NCBI GenBank assembly: GCA_034190085.1 | Contig: JAXHTS010000045.1 | Coordinates: 1-46,022 of the forward strand | Origin: Spirochaetota bacterium | Lineage (GTDB): Bacteria > Spirochaetota > UBA4802 > JAFGDQ01 | Direction of reading: 5' to 3' | Length of the DNA: 46,022 bases | Shown: one piece after another, positions 26,127-36,718 of the stretch | Numbering within the stretch: position 1 is the first letter of the stretch | How the letters are laid out: each line of letters starts with the position of its first letter | The notes under the pieces: model-generated | The model's input: the letters and a program-made list of their open reading frames with translations, nothing else | What the model was told of the DNA's origin: nothing | Database searches by the model: none | Position numbers and translations under genes: made by a program

Positions 26127-26220
26127 ATAAAAATGATGTGTAATAACAGTAAATTATTACTGAATTCAGTACTTGTATATTCAACTGCCTATCAGAAATT
26201 GTGATTTTCAAATTAGATGA

Positions 26221-27438
26221 TTATGGTAGTAATTGTCTCACAAAGTCTTCACATTCCTTTTTATTCATCATTTTAGGTACGGGATAATATGGGTGAGCTT
26301 CATATAACACACGTTCAGCAATTAATGGAATATCTTTCTCTTTCAGCTCTTTAACGGTTGTTGGAATGTTCATGTTTTTATTCATCATCTTTATTCTTTC
26401 AATGAATTTGAGTGATAATTCTTCCCTCGAATCACCTTCATTCCCAATCTTTGCGGCAATAGCAAGTTTGGCCAATTTTTTTTCAGCTTTTTTTCCATAA
26501 AATTCTAGCACGTAAGGTAAAATTATTGCATTTGCCAAGCCATGCGGAACACCATAAAGTCCGCCCATGTTATGAGCCACAGCATGTACATAACCAACTG
26601 ATGCTCGTGTGAAAGCTGCACCAGCGTAAAATGAAGCTAGCGCCATATCATTGCGTTTTTCAAGATTGGAACCATTCTTATATACATCCTCTAAAGTATC
26701 AAATATAATTCTGGTGGCATTTTCCGCATTCTCATTTGTGAATTTACTTCCATTCAAACCAATATATGCTTCAATAGCATGAGTTAATGCATCCATGCCT
26801 GTTGTTGAAGTTAGATGAGGTGGCAATCCAAGCATTAATTCCGGATCCAAAATTGCTACTGGTGGCACTAACTTAAAATCGGCTATAGCGAATTTTTCAC
26901 ATGATGAAGCATCGGTTACTACAGCAGCCACGGTGGTCTCCGAACCTGTTCCGGCTGTTGTGGGTACTGCAAATAGAGGTGGTAATTTTTTACCAATACC
27001 TACTTTAAACAATCCCCTCATTTTAATAACTGGACGCTTCCTATTAGCAAATCGGGCTGCAATAATCTTGGCACAATCCATTGGCGAACCACCACCAAAA
27101 GCAATAATACCCTGGCAGTTCTTTTCAAGATAAAGCTCTAGCCCATCTTCAATATTATCAATAGTCGGATTGGGCTGAACCTTATCAAAAATTGTATAGG
27201 TAATATTTTTTTCTTTAAGTCCAGTAAACAATACTTCTAGAAGCCCTGTATCCATAATCCCCTTATCCGTTACTAACAAAACGTTCTTAATCCCCTTTGC
27301 TAGTATGATTTCAGGTAACCCTTTTATTGATCCTGCTCCAGCGTGTAACTCCGGTACAGGCATTGGAACAATTGGTAAGATTACTTTTCCCACTCCATGA
27401 AAGAGCCGATATAGTGCTTTTTTTAATAACCAAATCAT
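26221..27438 (-). CDS. Iron-containing alcohol dehydrogenase
   Basis: A 405-residue group III alcohol dehydrogenase that interconverts an alcohol and an aldehyde or ketone with NAD(P)H. Nucleotide-binding 'GGGSPMDCAK' and 'TTAGTGSE' are intact. The metal ligands are visible as D in 'LDPELMLGLP' onward, H in 'DALTHAIEAY', H in 'YVHAVAHNMGG' and H in 'GVPHGLANA'. About 30 extra N-terminal residues precede the family start ('VPMPVPELHAGAGS'). GGGAGG sits 7 bases before the ATG. It lies alone; the substrate cannot be told. Confidence 0.9.
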   Translation of the reverse strand: MIWLLKKALYRLFHGVGKVILPIVPMPVPELHAGAGSIKGLPEIILAKGIKNVLLVTDKGIMDTGLLEVLFTGLKEKNITYTIFDKVQPNPTIDNIEDGLELYLEKNCQGIIAFGGGSPMDCAKIIAARFANRKRPVIKMRGLFKVGIGKKLPPLFAVPTTAGTGSETTVAAVVTDASSCEKFAIADFKLVPPVAILDPELMLGLPPHLTSTTGMDALTHAIEAYIGLNGSKFTNENAENATRIIFDTLEDVYKNGSNLEKRNDMALASFYAGAAFTRASVGYVHAVAHNMGGLYGVPHGLANAIILPYVLEFYGKKAEKKLAKLAIAAKIGNEGDSREELSLKFIERIKMMNKNMNIPTTVKELKEKDIPLIAERVLYEAHPYYPVPKMMNKKECEDFVRQLLP

Positions 27439-27850
27439 TATAAACCTCCCAATTAAAATAATTATGTTACCTTGATACTCTGCTTCTACGCTTAGTATCT
27501 ATGTTGTCAAGGATTTGAGGATTTAAGTGAAAAGACGAATTAAATAATTTTTATCACTATAATATCGATCCTTTCAGTTGCAAGCAAAAAAAATCCCTAA
27601 CTAAAAGATTGAGATTATTCATGTAAATGAGAGATAATGGGTTCAAATAATAAAATATTTTTTTTTTGATTTTTTTTAACTAAGCATTTATAATCATATA
27701 ACAAATAAATGAAAAAACTAATTATCTTATTAAGAACTCTAAACAATAATACAAATCAATGTTGTAAGCAATTAAACATGAACACTATTTATACAAAATT
27801 TAATTACAAAATATTAGCATAATAGTTTTATATAACAAGGAGAAGAAATA
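27439..27850. other. AT-rich divergent intergenic region
   Basis: About 410 bases between the iron dehydrogenase (minus) and the first chemoreceptor (plus). Very AT-rich with several A and T runs. It must hold promoters for both, but I see no gene, RNA or clear operator. Confidence 0.4.
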
Positions 27851-29023
27851 ATGAAGGATTATTTAATAATGGGAAGTGTTTTTGTTATTATAAGTGCTGT
27901 AATAATCACATTATCATATGTTAAATACAAATGGTTTATTATTACAAAATTATTATTTATTTTACTCCCTACAGTAATTATAGCTGTATTTCTTGGGTTT
28001 ATGTTGGTTGACATCGCTTCCATTACCTGGAGATTGGCCGTCTTATCAACCTTTGGAGTCCTGATTGCATTTTTAGCGATGAAGTCAATCAATAGAGTTG
28101 TTAATGATCCGATTTTAATAATGCAAAAAGCGGTGAGGTTTCTGGGGAATGGAGATTTGACTAAAAGGATAGATTTTCATTCTGATGATGAAATGGGAAG
28201 TTTATCAGCAAGTATGAATAATTTTGTTAGCAATATGCACAAAGTGATTTCGGAATTTATAAATTTTGCTAATCAGTTATCAAATTCCACTGAAGAGATT
28301 AATTCAACAGCTCAAAGCCTTAGCCAGAGCGCAAGCGAACAAGCTGCTAACATTGAAGAGATATCATCATCAATGGAAGAGATTGGAGCTACCATTTCAC
28401 AAAACACAGAGAATGCTAGGAGTACTGATCAGATAGCGCAAAAGACCTCTAAGCAAGCGGAAGAGGGAGGTAGGTCAGTAGAGGAGACAGTTGCTGCAAT
28501 GAGAAAAATTACAGAGAAGATCAGTATTATTGAAGACATAGCCTCTCAGACCAACCTATTGGCGCTGAATGCAGCTATTGAGGCGGCAAGGGCAGGAGAG
28601 CATGGTAAGGGTTTTGCGGTAGTTGCTGGGGAAGTAAGAAAACTTGCTGAAAAGAGTCAAACAGCAGCTAAGGAGATCAGCAGTTTAGCAAGTGCAAGTG
28701 TTGATGTTGCTGAGCAAGCAGGAAATCTACTGAAAGAGATTGTTCCAAGCATTAAAAAGACTGCTGATCTTGTACAGGATATTACTTCTGCATCTGAACA
28801 GCAGGATACAGGAGTAAATCAGATAAACAACGGGATGGATCAGTTAAATCAGGTATCGCAACAGAATGCAGCATTTTCTGAAGAACTATCTGCAACATCT
28901 AATGTTTTACGGGAACATTCAATTTTTCTGCAGAAGGTTGTAGCATCCTTCAATGTTGAAAAACAAATTTTAGATGAAACCAATGAGAAAGAAGCGATTC
29001 CTGAGATTGCATATACTGCTTAA
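27851..29023 (+). CDS. Methyl-accepting chemotaxis protein without external sensor domain
   Basis: A 390-residue receptor. Three hydrophobic segments (about 4-23, 31-52 and 59-79) are joined by short loops, so there is no periplasmic ligand domain. A HAMP region (about 80-135) and a long signalling coiled coil follow. The signalling tip is canonical ('[20 protein letters not shown]'), so it should couple to CheA and CheW. AAGGAG precedes the ATG by 8 bases. With no outer domain it may sense the membrane state, or depend on partner proteins. First of three receptor genes ahead of cheW. Confidence 0.9.
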   Translation: MKDYLIMGSVFVIISAVIITLSYVKYKWFIITKLLFILLPTVIIAVFLGFMLVDIASITWRLAVLSTFGVLIAFLAMKSINRVVNDPILIMQKAVRFLGNGDLTKRIDFHSDDEMGSLSASMNNFVSNMHKVISEFINFANQLSNSTEEINSTAQSLSQSASEQAANIEEISSSMEEIGATISQNTENARSTDQIAQKTSKQAEEGGRSVEETVAAMRKITEKISIIEDIASQTNLLALNAAIEAARAGEHGKGFAVVAGEVRKLAEKSQTAAKEISSLASASVDVAEQAGNLLKEIVPSIKKTADLVQDITSASEQQDTGVNQINNGMDQLNQVSQQNAAFSEELSATSNVLREHSIFLQKVVASFNVEKQILDETNEKEAIPEIAYTA

Positions 29024-29120
29024 TCTTTATGTATAACATTACGTTAGATTATTAAGTATATTTCATTCCTATGAATATAAAACAACCACTCAATAAACTA
29101 TAATACAGGTATATGTTTTT

Positions 29121-30794
29121 ATGAAGCTGTCATTGAAGAATATGACACTAATGAACAAACTACTAATCCCGGTAATATCAATAATACTATCTTTTATTGT
29201 GTTTTATATCTGCTATTTGCTCCCCTTAGTAAAAGAAAAAGTTATAGATGAGAAGAAGGCAAGGATAAAGGGAGTAGTGGAGTTGGGTATTTGTACATTA
29301 GAAAAATATAACGAAAGACAGGGGAGGGGGCTTGTTACCCCTATAGCAGCAAAAATAATTGCTAAAGAGTTACTTAAGAGCGCTAGGTTTGGTAGAGATG
29401 GAAACGATTTTCTCTGGATCAATGATTATCATCCTAAAATGATAATGCATCCCTATAATAATAAATTATATAAGAAGGATTTATCTAATATAGCTGATAC
29501 TGATGGTAAGAGTGTCTATATTGAAATAGTAAAAATATGTAAAAAAAATGGAAGTGGCTTTGTTGAATATAAGGGACAATGGCTTAATGAGAGGCATAAA
29601 ACTGTGCCAATAGTGTCTTTTGTTAAGGCATATGACCCATGGGGCTGGATTGTTGGATCGAGTTTTAATTTAGACAATGCTCAACAGGAAATAAATGCCC
29701 TATATTACAAAGGAACAATAATTCTATTAGTTGGGATGTCATTATTTTTATTAATAATCATATATACAAGCAGGTTGATTGTTAAGTCTATTCAGTCTAG
29801 TCAGAAATATGCACAAAATATTGCTAAGGGAGATCTGTCAGTTGATATAAATATAAACAGCAAGGATGAAATTGGTCAATTAGCATCTTCTATGAGAGAT
29901 ATGATTGTTAAGTTCTCAAAGGTGATAAGAGGGATTGTTGAGACAGTTAAAGCTCTGACAGATTCCACAAATAGTATAAGTACTACAACAAAGGATTTGA
30001 GTCATTGTGCTGGTGATCAAACAACCAGCATTGAAGAGATAAGGGTATTCATGAAGGAGATAGGAACTATAATTTCACAGAATGCAGAAAATGTAAAAAA
30101 TACTGATAATATAACCCAAATGACAGCCTTGCAGGCAATGGATGGGGGCAAAGCGATAGGGGATACCCTTGATACCATGAGGATGATAACAAAGAAGATA
30201 GATATAATTGAAGATATCGCAAGCCAAACAAACCTACTAGCGTTAAATGCAGCAATTGAGGCTGCAAGAGCGAGTGAACATGGAAGAGGTTTCTCCATTG
30301 TCGCATCGGAGGTTAGAAAGCTTGCAGAGAAGAGCAAACTAGCGGCTAAAGATATCAGCACGCTTGCAATAGAGGGTGTGTCAGTAGCGGAAAGAGCAGG
30401 GAAGCTTTTTGGTGAGATTGGTCCAAACATCCAAGAGACAGCGAAGCTTGTTCAGGTTATTTCTGATGCTTCAAAACATCAGAATATAAATGTTCAGCAA
30501 ATTAATTACAGCATTGAACGCTTAAGACAGCTTACACATCAGAATATAGCATACTTTGAGAAAGTTGCATCCTCTACACATGACATATCCACACATGCAG
30601 CGAGGTTGTTTAAAATCATAGGTTACTTTAGAATAGGAAGAAATTTATCTTCTCCAATGGGAAACAAAACCTCGAAAGTGTTATTGAGTAGAGATATGCC
30701 TGTTACTGATTCAGATTATAAATTATTAGAGAGTAATGTGACATTGCAATCAAATATCATTTCGCATTCAAATAAAAAGATACCTAAAAGATAG
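29121..30794 (+). CDS. Methyl-accepting chemotaxis protein with Cache-type sensor
   Basis: A 557-residue receptor with two membrane segments (about 13-35 and 195-217). Between them lies a single Cache-like domain: '[17 protein letters not shown]' and '[18 protein letters not shown]' are typical of sCache_2, which often binds small carboxylates. A HAMP and a signalling coiled coil follow. The tip is intact ('[20 protein letters not shown]'), but flanking parts diverge from the other two receptors here ('[17 protein letters not shown]', '[15 protein letters not shown]'). No good ribosome site before the ATG. The tail after the coil (about 60 residues) is polar and unique. Confidence 0.88.
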   Translation: MKLSLKNMTLMNKLLIPVISIILSFIVFYICYLLPLVKEKVIDEKKARIKGVVELGICTLEKYNERQGRGLVTPIAAKIIAKELLKSARFGRDGNDFLWINDYHPKMIMHPYNNKLYKKDLSNIADTDGKSVYIEIVKICKKNGSGFVEYKGQWLNERHKTVPIVSFVKAYDPWGWIVGSSFNLDNAQQEINALYYKGTIILLVGMSLFLLIIIYTSRLIVKSIQSSQKYAQNIAKGDLSVDININSKDEIGQLASSMRDMIVKFSKVIRGIVETVKALTDSTNSISTTTKDLSHCAGDQTTSIEEIRVFMKEIGTIISQNAENVKNTDNITQMTALQAMDGGKAIGDTLDTMRMITKKIDIIEDIASQTNLLALNAAIEAARASEHGRGFSIVASEVRKLAEKSKLAAKDISTLAIEGVSVAERAGKLFGEIGPNIQETAKLVQVISDASKHQNINVQQINYSIERLRQLTHQNIAYFEKVASSTHDISTHAARLFKIIGYFRIGRNLSSPMGNKTSKVLLSRDMPVTDSDYKLLESNVTLQSNIISHSNKKIPKR

Positions 30795-31154
30795 TAATCA
30801 ATTTAGAGGGATGGATTGTGTCTCTGATCAAATGCTATAATTAAAGGGGCATAATACGATTAATTTGTTAAGTAAATATTTTTAATATAATGAATTAATT
30901 TTTCTCTTTTTTTTTCAAAAAAATTCGGTTATAATTTAATTTATCACTTGGATGTCAAATTTGTCGAAAAAATCGTATTTATTAATTGATATGTAACAAT
31001 GTATGCCATCTCTCTTAATCTTTGGAGGGAGGGAAATGCCACTAATAATATACATGAATCCCCATAAAGATGGATGGAAGATGAGGAATTATGTATAAAA
31101 GTTAATATGATAGTCTATATATCTATTAATACAATTTAAGGAGGCGAAGGAGAT
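30795..31154. other. AT-rich region between chemoreceptor genes
   Basis: About 360 bases with long T and A runs, probably holding the promoter of the third receptor. The only coding candidate is the 20-codon frame at 31036-31098. Confidence 0.4.
31036..31098 (+). CDS. Possible 20-residue leader peptide
   Basis: ATG behind GGAGGGAGGG opens a frame for MPLIIYMNPHKDGWKMRNYV ending in TAA, 56 bases ahead of the third chemoreceptor gene. The strong ribosome site is the only support. It may be a leader peptide or chance. Confidence 0.25.
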   Translation: MPLIIYMNPHKDGWKMRNYV

Positions 31155-32852
31155 ATGAGAATCTTAAAGGATGGCATTTGGGGAAGGATAAAATTATTAT
31201 TTACTGGCACCATAGGAAGCAAAATTTATACTATTGTTGGAGTGATGTCTTTAATGGCGTTAGTAATGGTGCTTTCTGCAATATGGTTTGCCAACACCCT
31301 CAGTTTGGCAACTGACATTGTGAGGATGGAAAGGGGACATACTGTAGCTTTAATTGGCGCGAAAAATAGCATGTATAAATATTTACAGACTAAAAGCAGA
31401 AATTATATACCTGAATTCTGGGAATATTTTAATATCGCCAATACTTATGAGATGATATTTTCAACACTTCCTGATGTAGTCTCAAATAACTCAGCTGATG
31501 ATGCTGCAAATATAATTGATAGTACTTTTGCAGAGATCAGTAATGAAACGGCACATATTATGGTCAGTAGACTCAAGCTACTCTCCGGTAATGAGATTGT
31601 GAAAAAGCTGATCTCAACAATTGCAGAAGCTAGGCAGGCCTCTGAAAGGTATGAGGAGTTGGCAGGAAATATCTTCAGAGAGAAGAATACTATAAAGAGA
31701 ATGAAGATAATCAATGAAATAGGTAAGGTTGAAAAGGAATTAGCCGATATTCCAATAAAGTTTTCTGAAGCAATTGCTGAGTTTTCAAAATATTCCACTA
31801 CTCTTGTAAAACAGGCTTTATGGATTATCTGTATTGTATTAATAGCAGTCTGTTTATCAATTTCTATATTTATTGTACGATCAATAACGAGTTCCTTGCG
31901 CACGGTTACAGCAAGCTTAAAAGATATTGCTGAGGGTGAAGGCGATCTAACTGTGCAATTAGAGGTAAAAACTAGCGATGAGATTGGAGAACTGTCATCG
32001 AATTTTAACAAGTTTATCACAAAAATTAGAAATATAATTACAAAAGCTAAAATGAGTTCGCATACTTTTGCCAGTGCCTCAGAACAAATTAAGGCAACTT
32101 CTCAGAGCTTGAGCCAGAGTTCGAATGAGCAGGCGGCAAATGTGGAGGAGATCACCTCATCCATGGAAGAGATTGGAGCAACAGTTTCACAGAATGCTGA
32201 TAATGCCAAGAATACTGATGTTTTGGCTCAAGATACCTCCAAGCAGGCCGAAAACGGGGGAGAGGCTGTTCGCGATGCTGTGAAAGCCATGAAAGATATT
32301 GCTGAGAAGATAAACCTTATTGAGGATATTGCATATCAGACTAATCTTTTAGCGCTTAACGCTGCCATTGAAGCAGCGAGGGCCGGGGAACATGGAAAGG
32401 GTTTTGCCGTTGTTGCAGTGGAAGTGAGGAAACTCGCTGAGAAGAGCCAACTGGCGGCTCAAGAGATAGGTGGGCTGGCATCAAATAGTGTTATTCGTGC
32501 AGAGAAAGCCGGGGGGCTAATCGATGAGATTGTGCCAAATGTAAAGAAGACTGCAGATCTTGTTCAGGATATTTTTAGTGCATCAGAACAACAGGATTCT
32601 GCAATAGGGCAGATAAGCAGCGGCATGGAACAGTTGAATGAAGTAACACAGCAGAATGCGGCATCCTCTGAAGAACTCTCATCAACAGCAGAGCTTCTAA
32701 GTGATCAGGCCTCTGCAATGCAGGAACTGATGGGTTTCTTTAAGACCGAGACAGGGTCAGATGCATCTTCATCTGCAGGAAATATTGCAATGCAATCAGA
32801 TACGATTGAGGAAGAACCTTATTCTAACCTCAATACTGCATTATTGGAATAG
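31155..32852 (+). CDS. Methyl-accepting chemotaxis protein with helical sensor domain
   Basis: A 565-residue receptor. Membrane segments at about 25-45 and 222-242 enclose a helical periplasmic domain of about 175 residues, similar in outline to four-helix-bundle sensors but not recognised by motif. A HAMP ('[26 protein letters not shown]') and a full signalling coil follow, with the tip '[21 protein letters not shown]'. AAGGAGG and GGAG precede the ATG. It ends with a polar tail. About 70 bases later cheW begins, so the receptor and the coupling protein may be cotranscribed. Confidence 0.9.
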   Translation: MRILKDGIWGRIKLLFTGTIGSKIYTIVGVMSLMALVMVLSAIWFANTLSLATDIVRMERGHTVALIGAKNSMYKYLQTKSRNYIPEFWEYFNIANTYEMIFSTLPDVVSNNSADDAANIIDSTFAEISNETAHIMVSRLKLLSGNEIVKKLISTIAEARQASERYEELAGNIFREKNTIKRMKIINEIGKVEKELADIPIKFSEAIAEFSKYSTTLVKQALWIICIVLIAVCLSISIFIVRSITSSLRTVTASLKDIAEGEGDLTVQLEVKTSDEIGELSSNFNKFITKIRNIITKAKMSSHTFASASEQIKATSQSLSQSSNEQAANVEEITSSMEEIGATVSQNADNAKNTDVLAQDTSKQAENGGEAVRDAVKAMKDIAEKINLIEDIAYQTNLLALNAAIEAARAGEHGKGFAVVAVEVRKLAEKSQLAAQEIGGLASNSVIRAEKAGGLIDEIVPNVKKTADLVQDIFSASEQQDSAIGQISSGMEQLNEVTQQNAASSEELSSTAELLSDQASAMQELMGFFKTETGSDASSSAGNIAMQSDTIEEEPYSNLNTALLE

Positions 32853-32925
32853 CATATTGATATGAATTGAGAATCGTCTAATAATATAGTCATTGTTAAG
32901 CGTAATAATTATTGATGGAGGGGCT

Positions 32926-33486
32926 ATGGAGAAGGAGCGATCTGAAGAAGCAACGCAATGCGAAAATGATATTGAACAGTATCTAACCTTTCATCTTGGA
33001 GATGAATTATATGGTTTTAAGGTTAACAATATTAGAGAGGTTATAGAATATAATCAAATTAGCAGTGTAACCCAAATACCCTTAGTCCCGGAATATATTA
33101 AAGGAGTGATAAACCTGAGAGGAGAGGTCGTGCCTGTAATTGACCTTTCAATGAGATTTTATAATCATATGAATGAAATAACAAGGCGTACATGCATTGT
33201 TATGATTGAAGTTGAGGATGAGGGTGAAATAATTCTTGTAGGAGCAATGATCGATGCTGTCAATGCTGTTGTTGATATTCTTCCAGATGATATAGAGAGC
33301 ACAATGGGATTTGGAGCTAAAATACGATCAGATTTCATCAGCGGTATTGGAAAGATAGATGATGATAAATTTGTAATCTTGCTGAATCTCAATAGGGTAC
33401 TGAATATCGATGATATCTCCAATTTTGGAGAATCTGATACAGACCTGAACACATTGATGTTATTAGGCAGCGCTAGTTATTCCTGA
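32926..33486 (+). CDS. cheW: Chemotaxis coupling protein CheW
   Basis: Links chemoreceptors to the kinase CheA. The 186-residue protein shows the CheW fold: 'TFHLGDELYGFKVNNIREVI', 'QIPLVPEYIKGVINLRGEVVPVIDL' and the second barrel with 'GAMIDAVNAVVDI'. A longer frame opens at a TTG (32893), but the ATG at 32926 has GGAGG 4 bases upstream and fits the family N-terminus. Followed by a 260-base gap before cheY. Confidence 0.93.
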   Translation: MEKERSEEATQCENDIEQYLTFHLGDELYGFKVNNIREVIEYNQISSVTQIPLVPEYIKGVINLRGEVVPVIDLSMRFYNHMNEITRRTCIVMIEVEDEGEIILVGAMIDAVNAVVDILPDDIESTMGFGAKIRSDFISGIGKIDDDKFVILLNLNRVLNIDDISNFGESDTDLNTLMLLGSASYS

Positions 33487-33745
33487 TGTCTTAGTTCTTC
33501 AGCAATATAATAGTAAACAAATTGGATGAGATGGAGTTTTGGTAGGATGAAATAATATGAAATTATTTAAATAACAATATATGAATTGTTCACCTTTCGT
33601 ATTCAAAGACTATTTCTATTATCGATCAAAATTAGAACCGATATCTTGTAAATTGTAAATAATTGGAGTTTAAAAATATAAAGAATGGAGAGATTTATTA
33701 TATCGCTTCATAAATAACGATTATATTTTCAATAGGAGTATCGTT

Positions 33746-34120
33746 ATGGGAAAGACAATTTTAGTAGTTGACGATGCACAATCTGTTCGTCAGGCTGTTG
33801 GATTTACGCTACAGGAGGAGGGATATGATATTGTTGAGGCTGAAGATGGGGTGGACGCATTGAATAAGTTAGATGGCCAGCATGTAGATATGATAGTATG
33901 TGATGTTAATATGCCGAATATGGATGGGATTACCTTTATTCAAAAGTTAACTAGCGATGAAGCCTATGCGTCTTATAAATTTACTCCATTGATAATGTTA
34001 ACAACTGAATCTGGTGAAGATAAAAAGGCAGAGGGGAAGAAGGCTGGGGCAAAGGCCTGGTTGGTTAAGCCATTTAAGCATGAACAACTTATCAGCGCAG
34101 TAAAAAAATTAATGTTATAA
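33746..34120 (+). CDS. cheY: Chemotaxis response regulator CheY
   Basis: A single receiver domain of 124 residues. Acidic pair D9/D10, phosphoryl-accepting D53 ('IVCDVNMPNMDG'), switch T86/T87 and K108 ('VKPFK') are all present. No output domain, so it should act on the flagellar motor switch or on partner proteins. AGGAG precedes the ATG by 7 bases. First gene of the group cheY-STAS-cheA-cheB. Confidence 0.92.
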   Translation: MGKTILVVDDAQSVRQAVGFTLQEEGYDIVEAEDGVDALNKLDGQHVDMIVCDVNMPNMDGITFIQKLTSDEAYASYKFTPLIMLTTESGEDKKAEGKKAGAKAWLVKPFKHEQLISAVKKLML

Positions 34121-34173
34121 GGTTGGATACACGAATAGACCTTTCATTTATAGCAAGGAGGGGAGCGAGGGAG

Positions 34174-34461
34174 ATGGATATACATATTAAGAGTGATGAT
34201 TCCAAGAAGACTTCAATGGCTATAGAAGGAGAGATGACGATATACTCAGCAGGTGAAATAAAAAATGCACTAATCGAGTATCTTACTGATTGTAATGAGA
34301 TAAATATTGATCTTTCAATGGTTAGTAAAATTGATACATCTGGATTTCAACTTTTGCTTCTTGCTAAAATAGAATCTCAGCGAAGAGATATCCCATTTAA
34401 GATTTTGGATACAAGTCAGGAAGTTGAAAATATATTTAATCTGTTTGGTGAATCCTACTAA
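34174..34461 (+). CDS. STAS-domain protein (anti-sigma factor antagonist-like)
   Basis: A 95-residue single STAS domain. 'VSKIDTSGFQLLLLAK' carries the serine that is phosphorylated in SpoIIAA-type proteins. A TTG at 34123 would add 17 residues, but the ATG at 34174 follows a purine-rich AAGGAGGGGAGCGAGGGAG and fits the domain start. Set between cheY and cheA, it may regulate array activity or connect chemotaxis to a phosphoswitch; no kinase or phosphatase partner is in the window. Confidence 0.85.
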   Translation: MDIHIKSDDSKKTSMAIEGEMTIYSAGEIKNALIEYLTDCNEINIDLSMVSKIDTSGFQLLLLAKIESQRRDIPFKILDTSQEVENIFNLFGESY

Positions 34462-34477
34462 TTTTTGAGAGGAATGT

Positions 34478-36709
34478 ATGGGATCAAAGAAAAAATATGA
34501 CATGCAGGATGCAATCAATGCTTTTTTTCTGGATTGCCGGGAAATGCTTGATGAGATGGAAAGTTCTCTTTTGCAGCTTGAAAAGGATATCAGTGATGAA
34601 GAATCCATTAATTCATTATTTCGGGCAATTCACACAATAAAGGGCGCATCTGGGATGTTTGGTTTTGTTGAGATAGAGAAGTTTACACATATAGTAGAAA
34701 ATATGTTAGATGATGTTCGAAAGGGTTTAATACAGGTTGATAGTGATCTTATTGCTCTTCTTCTGAAATGTCATGATTATGTTGATAAGTTAGTGGTTCT
34801 TTTTGAGGACTCAAAGGACAACGTGCTTGATAAAGAGATGACTGAAACTGGTGAATCTTTATATCAAAAATTGAATACATATCTATCTACCTCATCGAAA
34901 TTATCTGATAGCAACACATCTAAAAGGCCGGAATTATCAACTGACACCCTTCAATCAGATGGGAAACAGGTTTTAAATGAATGCTGGCATATATCAATAA
35001 GGTTTGGTGAAGATGTCTTTAGAAACAGATTGGATCCAATGCCCTTTATAAAATACCTTGGAGAGATAGGCGAGATCGTTAACATTATAACCGTATGTGA
35101 TAGAATTCCAACTTTGGAAGAGATTGATCCTGAGAGTTGTTATCTGGGATTTGAGATCGATTTCAAGGGCAATGTGGATAAAGAAATATTAGAGGATGCT
35201 TTTGAATTTCTGATTGATGATTGTACCTTGAGAATTCTTTCTCCAAAGAGTTCAATATCTGAGTATGTTGAGCTTATTCAGAATTTGCCTGAGACCCCCC
35301 AGCGTATCGGAGAGATTCTAACGAAGATCGGCACATTGACTGAATTGGAGCTTGAAGAGGCGATTCGATTGCAGGAGGCCTTAAACAAGGTTTCGGATGA
35401 AGATCAAAAAAAACCACTAGGCGAGATTGTTGTAGAAGAAAAGATGGTACAGGAATCTGTAGTAAATGCTGCCCTTGAGAAACAGACACAGGTAAAGAAG
35501 AATATACGTTCTATACGTGTAGATCCTGAAAAGCTTGATCACTTAATCAATTATGTTGGCGAACTCGTTATTACAGGCGCAAGCGTTAAACAGCTATCAG
35601 AAAAGCTGGGAGATACAGAATTATTAGAATCGGTTTTACAGATGTCCAAATTGATCGAGGATATTAGAGATAGCACGATGAATGTGCGGATGGTTCAAAT
35701 CGGAGATACATTTAGAAAATTTGAACGCGTTGTGAGAGATTTGAGTCATGAGAGGGGGAAGGAAATTAAACTTATAATAAATGGTGGTGAGACAGAACTA
35801 GACAAAACCCTGATTGAGAAGATCAATGACCCACTAATGCATCTGGTGCGAAATGCAGTGGATCATGGAATCGGCACACCGGAGGATAGAGTAAAAAAGG
35901 GTAAGCAACCTCAGGGGACCATATTATTAAACGCATATCATGGAACAGGAAGCATTATAATTGAGGTTAGTGATGATGGTGGCGGACTTAATCGAGAAAA
36001 GATACTGAATAAATCTATTGAAAAAGGTCTGATACAACCTGGCCAGGATATATCTGACAATGAATTATATCAACTAATTTTTGAGCCTGGATTTTCTACT
36101 GCTGAAAAGGTTACCAACATATCAGGACGTGGCGTAGGTATGGATGTTGTAAAGAAGAATATACAATCCTTAAGGGGCAATATCACTATTGATAGCAAAG
36201 AAGGGATTGGCACTACAATGAGAATTCATCTACCACTAACCTTAGCCATTATTGATGGTTTTATGGTTAAGGTAGGCAGTGTCTTTTATGTATTGCCATT
36301 GGACATGGTGATAGAGTGTTCAGAAATAACAGCCGAGGATATCAGCGGAAGCGATGCGTATAACTTTCTGAATTTAAGGGGAGAAATTCTTCCCTTTTTA
36401 AGGCTTCGGGATTTTTTTAATGTTACTGAAGGGAAAAAAGAGCGTGAGAATATTGTTGTCGTCGAATATAATCAGAGAAGGATTGGCCTGGTAGTGGATA
36501 AGCTGATCGGAGAATTTCAAACGGTTATCAAACCATTGGGTAAAATCTTTAGAAAACTTCAATGGGCTATAGGTGCAACAATACTGGGCACTGGAGAGGT
36601 CGCTTTAATACTTGATGTGCCAATTCTTATTCAACACTTACAATCAATCGAAAGCAAAGGTGAAATATCTAAAGAAGTTATGAGAGAAGTTGCTGGAGCA
36701 ACATTTTAA
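34478..36709 (+). CDS. cheA: Chemotaxis histidine kinase CheA
   Basis: 743 residues. P1: phosphotransfer H52 in 'RAIHTIKGASGMFGF'. Residues about 170-265 form a middle domain, perhaps in place of P2 ('WHISIRFGEDVFRN'). Residues about 270-340 hold two repeats of the form 'iGEIL ... lteleleeAi ...Q', also seen in the DnaJ-like protein at 40921. Then dimerisation helices, the ATPase core (N-box 'HLVRNAVDHGI', 'SDDGGGLN', 'GRGVGMDVV') and a CheW-like C-terminus ('PLDMVIECSEI'). All key residues are intact. A GAGAGG ribosome site precedes the ATG. It phosphorylates CheY and CheB. Confidence 0.95.
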   Translation: MGSKKKYDMQDAINAFFLDCREMLDEMESSLLQLEKDISDEESINSLFRAIHTIKGASGMFGFVEIEKFTHIVENMLDDVRKGLIQVDSDLIALLLKCHDYVDKLVVLFEDSKDNVLDKEMTETGESLYQKLNTYLSTSSKLSDSNTSKRPELSTDTLQSDGKQVLNECWHISIRFGEDVFRNRLDPMPFIKYLGEIGEIVNIITVCDRIPTLEEIDPESCYLGFEIDFKGNVDKEILEDAFEFLIDDCTLRILSPKSSISEYVELIQNLPETPQRIGEILTKIGTLTELELEEAIRLQEALNKVSDEDQKKPLGEIVVEEKMVQESVVNAALEKQTQVKKNIRSIRVDPEKLDHLINYVGELVITGASVKQLSEKLGDTELLESVLQMSKLIEDIRDSTMNVRMVQIGDTFRKFERVVRDLSHERGKEIKLIINGGETELDKTLIEKINDPLMHLVRNAVDHGIGTPEDRVKKGKQPQGTILLNAYHGTGSIIIEVSDDGGGLNREKILNKSIEKGLIQPGQDISDNELYQLIFEPGFSTAEKVTNISGRGVGMDVVKKNIQSLRGNITIDSKEGIGTTMRIHLPLTLAIIDGFMVKVGSVFYVLPLDMVIECSEITAEDISGSDAYNFLNLRGEILPFLRLRDFFNVTEGKKERENIVVVEYNQRRIGLVVDKLIGEFQTVIKPLGKIFRKLQWAIGATILGTGEVALILDVPILIQHLQSIESKGEISKEVMREVAGATF

Positions 36710-36718
36710 TATTCAAAA

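Noticed and set aside
29213-30430. Long minus-strand frames inside chemoreceptor genes (69-191 codons)
   Set aside because: They mirror the repetitive coiled-coil coding sequence on the other strand and show no motifs.
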